From NCBI GenBank assembly GCA_937967765.1, contig CALCML010000151.1:1-5542 (forward strand): a stretch of 5,542 nucleotides of DNA, written 5' to 3'. This stretch comes from an uncultured Carnobacterium sp. Lineage in GTDB: Bacteria; Bacillota; Bacilli; Lactobacillales; Aerococcaceae. Shown in pieces: positions 1 through 5,542 of the stretch; the stretch's first letter is position 1; each line of letters opens with the position of its first letter. The position numbers and the translations under genes are program-made. The notes below the pieces were generated by a model. That model made no database searches. It was not told the origin of the DNA and worked only from the letters and a program-made list of their open reading frames with translations.

Positions 1-1128
1 GAAGGTAGCGATGTCCGTGAAGGATTAACAGCGATTATTTCGCTTCGTATTCCTGAAGAAATCCTACAATTCGAAGGACAAACGAAAGATAAATTAGGAA
101 CACCTGCTGCACGTGGGATTGTGGATAATACGATTTCTGAGCAATTAGGATTCTTCTTAACGGAGAATGGTGAAATTGCACAGGAATTAATTCGCAAAGC
201 CATTAAAGCACGTGAAGCACGTGAGGCGAGTCGTAAGGCCCGCGAAGAAAGCCGTAATGGTAAGAAGGGCAAGAAGAAGGAAACACTGCTTTCTGGTAAA
301 TTAACACCTGCTCAAAGCAAGAATCCTAAAAAGAACGAGCTTTACTTAGTAGAGGGAGATTCTGCCGGTGGTTCTGCAAAACAAGGTCGTGACCGTAAAT
401 TCCAAGCAATTCTTCCATTGCGTGGTAAAGTCATCAATACAGAAAAAGCATCGATTTCAGATATTCTCAAGAACGAAGAAATCAATACAATTATCTATAC
501 GATTGGTGCTGGTGTTGGTAGTGACTTCAAGATTGAAGATTGTAACTATGACAAGATTGTTATTATGACCGATGCGGATACCGATGGAGCTCACATTCAA
601 GTCTTACTTCTTACATTCTTCTATCGTTATATGAAACCATTGATTGAAGCAGGGAAAGTATATCTTGCATTACCACCTTTATATAAGATTTCTAAAGGAA
701 CTGGTAAAAAACAAGTCGTTGAGTATGCGTGGACAGAAAAAGAACTTGAAGAGAAAACTAAATTAGTCGGAAAAGGCTACTTATTACAACGTTATAAAGG
801 TCTTGGGGAAATGAACGCTGATCAATTATGGGATACTACCATGAACCCAGATACAAGAACGTTAATTCGTGTTGTGATCGACGATAAAGCACAAGCAGAA
901 CGTCGTGTCAGCACATTGATGGGGAATAAAGTTGAACCTCGTCGTAAGTGGATTGAACGCCACGTTGAGTTTGGTTTAGAAGAAGATAAGAGCATTTTAG
1001 AATCAGACGTAAATGCTATTAGCACAACAGCTAGTCCAAAAAAAGAAGAAAAGAAACCATCAGTTAAGAAAAAAGAAGCAACAATTGATCATGTAGAACA
1101 ATTGTCGTTACTAGGAGAGGAGGAATAG
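1..1128 (+). CDS. parE: DNA topoisomerase IV subunit B (ParE), 5'-truncated by window edge
   Basis: ATPase subunit of topoisomerase IV, which pairs with ParC to decatenate replicated chromosomes in an ATP-driven reaction. The frame is open from base 1, and the 375 visible residues start inside the transducer domain. A GTG at 121 is internal, because the conserved transducer loop QTKDKL (bases 79-96; its Gln and Lys contact ATP in GyrB) lies upstream in the same frame. Roughly 300 N-terminal residues (GHKL ATPase) are missing. In order: a basic KAREAR-type stretch and LLSGKL; the TOPRIM motif [15 protein letters not shown] with its metal-binding Glu at 352-354; PLRGK (415-429); DADTDGAH with Asp codons at 571, 577 and 583; and YKGLGEMN (793-816). 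The last ~50 residues form a lysine- and glutamate-rich tail ending in QLSLLGEEE. The ParE rather than GyrB call rests mainly on the adjacent parC. The stop TAG is one base before the parC start. Confidence 0.96.
   Translation, partial: EGSDVREGLTAIISLRIPEEILQFEGQTKDKLGTPAARGIVDNTISEQLGFFLTENGEIAQELIRKAIKAREAREASRKAREESRNGKKGKKKETLLSGKLTPAQSKNPKKNELYLVEGDSAGGSAKQGRDRKFQAILPLRGKVINTEKASISDILKNEEINTIIYTIGAGVGSDFKIEDCNYDKIVIMTDADTDGAHIQVLLLTFFYRYMKPLIEAGKVYLALPPLYKISKGTGKKQVVEYAWTEKELEEKTKLVGKGYLLQRYKGLGEMNADQLWDTTMNPDTRTLIRVVIDDKAQAERRVSTLMGNKVEPRRKWIERHVEFGLEEDKSILESDVNAISTTASPKKEEKKPSVKKKEATIDHVEQLSLLGEEE
1118..1123 (+). promoter_or_regulatory. Ribosome binding site of parC
   Basis: A consensus AGGAGG sits six bases before the parC ATG at 1130. 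It lies inside the last Glu codons of parE, just before the parE stop at 1126-1128. Ribosomes ending on parE therefore finish on top of the parC initiation site. This supports the ATG at 1130 as the true start and suggests translational coupling, which would help make the two subunits in equal amounts. No promoter is visible between the genes. Confidence 0.9.
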
Positions 1129-1129
1129 T

Positions 1130-3592
1130 ATGAGTCAAATTCAAGATATTCAAGAATTGAATCTGGAAGATGTAATGGGCGACCGATTTGGACGTTATTC
1201 AAAATACATTATCCAAGACCGTGCTCTTCCTGATATCCGTGATGGTTTAAAACCTGTACAACGTCGTATTTTGTATGCGATGTCTATCGATGGAAACACA
1301 AGCGATAAACAATTCCGTAAATCAGCTAAGACTGTCGGTAACGTAATCGGTAATTTCCACCCACACGGAGATTCTTCAGTTTATGAAGCAATGGTTCGTA
1401 TGAGTCAAGATTGGAAGCTTCGTGATGTGCTAATTGAAATGCACGGGAATAACGGTAGTATGGACGGAGATCCAGCTGCTGCGATGCGTTATACGGAAGC
1501 ACGTCTTTCTAAAATTTCAGAAGAACTATTACGTGATTTAGATAAACAAACCGTTGAATTCGTATTAAACTTCGATGATACCGAAGAAGAACCAACAGTA
1601 CTTCCAGCTCGTTATCCAAACCTTCTTGTTAACGGAGCTACAGGGATTTCAGCTGGGTATGCCACAGAAATTCCAACGCATAACTTAGGCGAAGTGATTG
1701 ATGCAACTATTCATGCGATTGATCATCCTAAAGCGACTGTGAAAGAACTAATGCAGTTTGTAAAAGGTCCAGATTTCCCAACAGGAGGCATTATCCAAGG
1801 GATTGAAGAGTTAGAACAAGCGTACGGAACTGGTCGCGGTAAAGTCGTTATTCGATCAAAAACAAAGATTGAACCTATTAAAGGTGGGAAATCGCAAATT
1901 ATCATTTCTGAGATTCCATATGAAGTAAACAAAGCTTTATTAGTGAAGAAGATTGATGAAATTCGCTTGAATAAGAAGATTGACGGTATTGCTGAAGTAA
2001 GGGACGAATCTGACCGTACAGGGCTTCAAATCGTTGTTGAATTGAAGAAAGAGGCCAATGCGGAAGGAATTCTAAACTACTTATTGAAGAATACAGATTT
2101 ACAAGTCAATTATAACTTCAATATGGTGGCTATCGATGAACGCCGTCCATTACAAGTAGGATTAAAAACAATTCTAACTTCGTATATCAACTTCCAAAAA
2201 GAAGTGATTACAAGACGTACACAGTATGATTTGAAAAAAGCTCAAGATCGTCTGCATATCGTAGACGGTTTGATGAAGGCTTTATCGATTCTAGATGAAG
2301 TAATCGCCTTAATCCGTAACAGTAAAGATAAGAAACATGCTAAAGAACGTTTAGTAGAGACATACGACTTCACAATGATTCAAGCCGAAGCGATTGTAAG
2401 CTTACAATTATATCGTTTAACGAATACGGATATAACAATCCTTCAAAATGAGAAGCTTGATTTAAATGAGCAAATCGCTACATTTTTAAGCATCTTAAAA
2501 TCTGAAAAGACACTTCTTCAAGTGATGAAGAGTGAATTGCGAGATTTGAAAAAGAAATATGCAACTCCTCGTTTAACGCAAATTCAAGCGGAAATTGAAG
2601 AGATTAAGATTGAAACTGAAGTGTTAGTTACTGAAGAAGAGGTGTATGTTGTTGCAACAAAACAAGGGTACTACAAACGTGTTAGCCCACGTTCGTTTTC
2701 TTCAAGCGCTCCAGAAGAAAACGGAATGCGTGAAGGGGATGAAGTAATCCTTTGCCAAAAAGCTTCCACATTAGACAACTTAATTCTATTTACTTCAAAA
2801 GGAAATTACTTACACTTACCAGTGCATGAAATTCCAGAAGCGAAATGGAAAGATGTTGGAAACCACTTAAGCCAGTCTATATCTTTAGGTAGCAATGAAG
2901 TCATTCTTACTGGATTCGTGAAAGCTAAAGATAGTGATGCCTCTTATAAAAATTGGACGGTTGTATTCTTTACAAAAGAAGGCTTAGTGAAACAAACATT
3001 ATTCAATGAGTTTACAACGTACCGAGGATACAAGACTCGTACAAGTAATGCGATGAAACTTAAGACAACGACCGATGAAGTTGTTAAAGTAGTTGTAACG
3101 AATCCAGAAGGGCTAGAAGTATTTATTGTAACGCACTGCGGATTTGGCTTACGCTATGAATTAAGCGAAATTCCAGTCGTTGGTACAGTAGCCAGCGGTG
3201 TGAAAGCAATCAACCTTCGTAAAGAAGATTTTGTTGCTGGAGCGATGGTTTACTCATTAGAACATAAAGTTGTTTCTGCATTTCTTACAACACAACGTGG
3301 TGGTGTGAAACGATTCAATGTATTAGAAATCTCAATGCTTACACGTGCAAAACGTGGGTTAATGGTTCTTCGTGAATTGAAAACTAAACCGCATCGCGTC
3401 GTATTTTTAGATGGAGAAATTACTTCAACGAACGAATATACGATTGTTGCTGGAAACGGCGAAACTAAAGTTGTTAGACCAATGGATTTAACACTTGTGG
3501 ATCGTACAAGTAATGGTTCAGCTCTCCTAGGAGATAATGATCAAGAAGTAAAAGTGGTTTTAACAAACTTTGACTATAGTTCATTAACGTAA
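1130..3592 (+). CDS. parC: DNA topoisomerase IV subunit A (ParC)
   Basis: Breakage-reunion subunit of topoisomerase IV; it cuts and rejoins both strands of one duplex so another can pass, mainly to unlink sister chromosomes. The 820 residues match the usual length of Gram-positive ParC. The N-terminal winged-helix region has [16 protein letters not shown] (31-46) and [16 protein letters not shown] (76-91). The catalytic tyrosine is Tyr121 in RYTEARL, preceded by Arg120. The tower and long coiled-coil region spans about 160-490, including [10 protein letters not shown] (177-186) and an Ile/Leu-rich heptad-like stretch around 365-490. The C-terminal DNA-wrapping beta-propeller spans about 500-815, with blade repeats such as [13 protein letters not shown] and [13 protein letters not shown]. 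No GyrA-box (QRRGGKG type) is present in the first blade, which argues for ParC over GyrA. Quinolone-determining residues are Ser82 and Glu86, the wild-type-like state. The gene is preceded by AGGAGG and follows parE by one base; transcription ends at the hairpin 17 bases downstream. Confidence 0.97.
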   Translation: MSQIQDIQELNLEDVMGDRFGRYSKYIIQDRALPDIRDGLKPVQRRILYAMSIDGNTSDKQFRKSAKTVGNVIGNFHPHGDSSVYEAMVRMSQDWKLRDVLIEMHGNNGSMDGDPAAAMRYTEARLSKISEELLRDLDKQTVEFVLNFDDTEEEPTVLPARYPNLLVNGATGISAGYATEIPTHNLGEVIDATIHAIDHPKATVKELMQFVKGPDFPTGGIIQGIEELEQAYGTGRGKVVIRSKTKIEPIKGGKSQIIISEIPYEVNKALLVKKIDEIRLNKKIDGIAEVRDESDRTGLQIVVELKKEANAEGILNYLLKNTDLQVNYNFNMVAIDERRPLQVGLKTILTSYINFQKEVITRRTQYDLKKAQDRLHIVDGLMKALSILDEVIALIRNSKDKKHAKERLVETYDFTMIQAEAIVSLQLYRLTNTDITILQNEKLDLNEQIATFLSILKSEKTLLQVMKSELRDLKKKYATPRLTQIQAEIEEIKIETEVLVTEEEVYVVATKQGYYKRVSPRSFSSSAPEENGMREGDEVILCQKASTLDNLILFTSKGNYLHLPVHEIPEAKWKDVGNHLSQSISLGSNEVILTGFVKAKDSDASYKNWTVVFFTKEGLVKQTLFNEFTTYRGYKTRTSNAMKLKTTTDEVVKVVVTNPEGLEVFIVTHCGFGLRYELSEIPVVGTVASGVKAINLRKEDFVAGAMVYSLEHKVVSAFLTTQRGGVKRFNVLEISMLTRAKRGLMVLRELKTKPHRVVFLDGEITSTNEYTIVAGNGETKVVRPMDLTLVDRTSNGSALLGDNDQEVKVVLTNFDYSSLT

Positions 3593-3609
3593 CAATAAAC
3601 AAGATATAG

Positions 3610-3645
3610 AAAAAGGACTTCCAAATGATTTTGGAAGTCCTTTTT
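3610..3645. terminator. Bidirectional intrinsic terminator between convergent transcripts
   Basis: A perfect inverted repeat has 16-base arms at 3610-3625 and 3630-3645 and a four-base loop (TGAT). The core arm GGACTTCCAAA pairs exactly with TTTGGAAGTCC. The left flank is five A and the right flank five T, so the RNA from either strand would be a GC-containing stem followed by a U-run. It lies 17 bases after the parC stop and two bases after the stop of the leftward DUF4015 gene, so it can end both transcripts. Confidence 0.93.
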
Positions 3646-3647
3646 GA

Positions 3648-4850
3648 TTAGAATTTAATTTCAGTTGAATATTGAGAAGCTGCATTCCAGAGGAGATATT
3701 CTGTTACACCTGCTTCTTTCAAGGCTTGAATTTCTTCACTAATTACATCAGCAGTATAGAGCTGATAATTTCCTTCGCCAAGGAAGTCAGCTGTGAAGGC
3801 TTGAATCCAAGGTCTTGAGATTGGAGAAGGGTTTAATGTTTTTACGTAATCTTTTTCAATCACCATATATCGTTTCACGATTTCGTAAGGATCTTTATCT
3901 GGATCTTTTACATCAAGCGCATAATTAACCCAGTGACTTGGGAAAATCATCGGAGAGATTACATCTACTTTATCCGCGATGTTAACAAATTTTTGTCCAA
4001 TACCACCGATTTTTGATTCAGTAATCGCATGCGCTAAAATATCCGCTGAAAGATGAACACCATATGGTTGTAATTTTTCACGAATGAACGCTACAAAGTC
4101 AGTGATAGCTGCGATACGAGCTTCATCATCGTTTTTAATGTGAGCATAGTCACCTTTATCAAATACTAAGTCATCAGATACTGTCTCGAATCCAAGAGGG
4201 AAACGAACGTAGTCTAACTGAATATCTTTAAATCCAGCTTTAGCAGCACCGATTGCGATTTCAGCAATATATTCCCAGTTTTCTTTAAGGAATGGATTTA
4301 AGAATGTTTCACCGTCATCCGTATACCACAGTTGGCCTAATGCATTTCTGAATGAACGCTCAGGGTTTTCCTTTGGAACGTAACGGTCTCCAAAACATAC
4401 AATACGCGCAATTGGATAGATTTGTTCTTGCTCTAGTCGTTTTAGAAGAGCAGTCGTATCCGTCACTTCATTGACAGTATGTTTTTTAACTAATGCATTA
4501 TCTGTATCAAGAGGCATGGTAATTTGTCCATAACCATCACGTACATCGATAACTAGTGAGTTAATTGGAGTAGACTTCACGAATTGAATCATGTTTTCTA
4601 AGTCTTGTCCTTTTGCACGGAAAGCTTGTAAATACACGCCTTTAACACCGTCTTCAGGGTATGGAATAGAAATACCTGAATCATAAATATGTTCTTGCGG
4701 AATATTTGCAGGCATTCTAAGCAAACTATTTGTTCTTAAATTCAATTTACTATCAGCAGCATCTTGTGCGTTTGCGATTGGATAGAAAGCGAGTAGAGAA
4801 CTAACGGAAGCAACAGCGAGAACACTTGTTAATATAGTCTTTTTCTTCAT
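3648..4850 (-). CDS. Secreted putative glycoside hydrolase, DUF4015-type (TIM barrel)
   Basis: A 400-residue exported protein. The N-terminus has MKKK, a hydrophobic core (about 5-23) and an Ala-X-Ala site (ANA, 26-28), so signal peptidase I probably cuts after Ala28. There is no lipobox cysteine, so it is likely released or held by the wall. After a linker (about 29-68) comes a domain whose motifs fit the DUF4015 'putative glycosyl hydrolase' family: GVKGVYL (68-74), LVIDVRD (99-105), YPIARIVCFGD (145-155), DIQLDYVRFP (209-218), HLSAD (266-270), DVISPMIFPSHW (296-307), SRPWIQAFTADFL (345-357) and EYLLWNA (384-390). Asp213, in the DYVRFP motif, is a plausible catalytic or substrate-binding acid, by analogy with strand-end acids of barrel glycosidases; this is inference. 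Nothing in the sequence identifies the sugar. It starts five bases after the lipoprotein gene and shares its transcript. The start is supported by the signal peptide and an upstream GGGTGA. Confidence 0.85.
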   Translation of the reverse strand: MKKKTILTSVLAVASVSSLLAFYPIANAQDAADSKLNLRTNSLLRMPANIPQEHIYDSGISIPYPEDGVKGVYLQAFRAKGQDLENMIQFVKSTPINSLVIDVRDGYGQITMPLDTDNALVKKHTVNEVTDTTALLKRLEQEQIYPIARIVCFGDRYVPKENPERSFRNALGQLWYTDDGETFLNPFLKENWEYIAEIAIGAAKAGFKDIQLDYVRFPLGFETVSDDLVFDKGDYAHIKNDDEARIAAITDFVAFIREKLQPYGVHLSADILAHAITESKIGGIGQKFVNIADKVDVISPMIFPSHWVNYALDVKDPDKDPYEIVKRYMVIEKDYVKTLNPSPISRPWIQAFTADFLGEGNYQLYTADVISEEIQALKEAGVTEYLLWNAASQYSTEIKF

Positions 4851-4855
4851 AATGC

Positions 4856-5494
4856 TTACTCACCCTTTCCGTTATTCGCTAAACGAGCTTTTAGAATTCG
4901 AATTGGACGATCTAACTCACTGATAGGAGAATTAATCTCTTCGATAATTTGTTGACGCTCATTAGCAGAGTTATTCACTCCAATAATTAACGCTCTTAAT
5001 TCATCGTTTGTTTGTTTGCCTCCAGAAATGCTGACGAAGAACTCAGCTTCCTTTTCTAATTGTTTTTGAGACATTTCAGAGTAGTTTTTTAACTTAGAAA
5101 CAATAGATTGAAGATTAGAAACTACAATTTGAATCTCGGCAGAAGGGAGGTCTTTATCCTTCAAATTACTTAGTCTAGTCGCATCATCTGCTAATACTTT
5201 GAGAGATTTTTGCATAGACTTCAACAATTGCTGACGTTCTTGAATATTGGTGAATACTTTACCCGTTTTCTTAGCATAGTTAGCCATCGTGTAATCTTCA
5301 TGGATATCCGCTTCCCAATCAGATTGTAACGAATTTTCTAACGCTTGAATGTCATTTAATTGTTGAACGACAACAGGTAAGGTATCTTGTACTTCTTGAA
5401 CAGTAGATTCGGCACTTTTCTTTGTATTACCGCAAGCTCCTAAAAATAAGAAACCAGCGCTAATCAAGAATACCTTGGCTGCGATTTTTTTCAT
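4856..5494 (-). CDS. Helical lipoprotein, YkyA-like putative cell-wall-binding family
   Basis: A 212-residue lipoprotein. The N-terminus MKKIAAK is followed by a hydrophobic stretch (about 8-20) and the lipobox LGAC (18-21), so Cys21 (codon 5434-5432) should be lipid-modified and anchor the mature protein on the outer face of the membrane. The rest is rich in Gln, Lys, Glu, Leu and Ser with no enzyme motif. It looks almost wholly alpha-helical, with heptad-like segments around 75-150 and 165-205 typical of a coiled-coil bundle. The length, the lipobox, the KEAEFF segment near 148-153 and the IEEINSPISEL stretch near 184-194 resemble YkyA-type lipoproteins of Bacillota, which are only annotated as putative cell-wall binding. 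I recall this family from its pattern and cannot confirm it here. The gene is first in an operon with the secreted DUF4015 protein, so a role at the cell surface is likely. The start is fixed by AAAGGAG six bases upstream and by the signal sequence. Confidence 0.8.
   Translation of the reverse strand: MKKIAAKVFLISAGFLFLGACGNTKKSAESTVQEVQDTLPVVVQQLNDIQALENSLQSDWEADIHEDYTMANYAKKTGKVFTNIQERQQLLKSMQKSLKVLADDATRLSNLKDKDLPSAEIQIVVSNLQSIVSKLKNYSEMSQKQLEKEAEFFVSISGGKQTNDELRALIIGVNNSANERQQIIEEINSPISELDRPIRILKARLANNGKGE
4860..4867 (-). promoter_or_regulatory. Ribosome binding site of the DUF4015 gene
   Basis: Read on the minus strand, AAGGGTGA lies nine bases before the ATG at 4850-4848. Its GGTGA part matches the 3' half of the Bacillota Shine-Dalgarno consensus AGGAGGTGA; the match is weaker than that of the two other genes. 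It is embedded in the final codons of the upstream lipoprotein gene (stop at 4858-4856), which suggests translational coupling. Confidence 0.6.
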
Positions 5495-5500
5495 ATTACA

Positions 5501-5507
5501 CTCCTTT
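5501..5507 (-). promoter_or_regulatory. Ribosome binding site of the YkyA-like lipoprotein gene
   Basis: On the minus strand AAAGGAG lies six bases before the ATG at 5494-5492. This is a strong Shine-Dalgarno match at good spacing and decides the start, which also gives a complete lipoprotein signal sequence. Confidence 0.85.
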
Positions 5508-5532
5508 AACAGTAATGCGTTTTCTTGTTGAT

Positions 5533-5538
5533 ATTATA
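5533..5538 (-). promoter_or_regulatory. Probable -10 box of the lipoprotein/DUF4015 operon promoter
   Basis: A perfect TATAAT reads on the minus strand 38 bases before the lipoprotein start codon, which would give a 5' leader of about 30 bases. There is no TG extension before it. The matching -35 box would lie around 5556-5561, outside the window, so the promoter cannot be completed here. Confidence 0.6.
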
Positions 5539-5542
5539 CGTG

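Noticed and set aside
121..123. GTG codon as a possible start of the parE reading frame
   Set aside because: The same frame is open to base 1 and encodes conserved ParE transducer residues upstream, including QTKDKL at 79-96; the GTG encodes an internal valine.
181..300. Repetitive Arg/Lys/Glu-rich stretch ([17 protein letters not shown]) as a possible insertion or repeat
   Set aside because: A basic stretch of this kind before LLSGKL is normal in ParE/GyrB proteins of Gram-positive bacteria and is not a DNA repeat.
368..568. Small + strand open frame of 66 codons
   Set aside because: It lies wholly inside parE in another frame across the TOPRIM region and has no ribosome binding site of its own or recognisable protein.
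822..1025. Small - strand open frame of 67 codons opposite parE
   Set aside because: Antisense shadow of strongly conserved ParE coding sequence, with no plausible ribosome binding site or protein family.
1081..1105. Seven-base inverted repeat (ACAATTG / CAATTGT) near the end of parE
   Set aside because: The arms are short, AT-rich and built on the self-palindrome CAATTG, with an 11-base loop inside coding sequence; too weak for a terminator or an operator call.
1723..1932. Small - strand open frame of 69 codons opposite parC
   Set aside because: Antisense shadow of ParC coding sequence; its composition mirrors the real gene's codon pattern.

Overview
This is an ordinary-looking chromosomal segment of a low-GC Gram-positive bacterium, most likely a member of the Lactobacillales. 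The evidence is the Firmicutes-type ParE and ParC sequences, strong AGGAGG-like ribosome binding sites, AT-leaning codon use and a Gram-positive style lipoprotein. The exact genus cannot be fixed from sequence alone. A Carnobacteriaceae or Enterococcaceae relative is a low-confidence guess.

Left part (1-3592, + strand): the 3' half of parE, running in from the left edge, is followed after a single base by a complete parC. Together they encode topoisomerase IV, the ParC2ParE2 enzyme that unlinks daughter chromosomes. The ribosome binding site of parC lies inside the last codons of parE, so the two are very probably co-transcribed and translationally coupled. All catalytic motifs visible are intact, and the quinolone-determining positions carry wild-type-like residues.

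Middle (3593-3647): a short convergent intergenic spacer holds one perfect 16-bp inverted repeat with A-tract and T-tract flanks. It is a textbook bidirectional intrinsic terminator serving both converging transcripts.

Right part (3648-5542, - strand): a two-gene operon reads leftwards. First is a small helical lipoprotein resembling the YkyA family. Five bases after it comes a secreted protein with a DUF4015-type putative glycosyl hydrolase (TIM-barrel) domain. A -10 box and a good ribosome binding site precede the lipoprotein at the right edge; the -35 box would fall outside the window. Both products should act outside the membrane, probably at the cell wall or on a surface polysaccharide, but neither substrate can be read from the sequence.

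I found no mobile element, CRISPR array, tRNA/rRNA, riboswitch or atypical-composition island, and no undescribed system. The observation most worth following is a clamp-binding-like pentapeptide (QLSLL) at the end of a lysine-rich ParE tail. The uncharacterised lipoprotein/glycosidase pair comes second.
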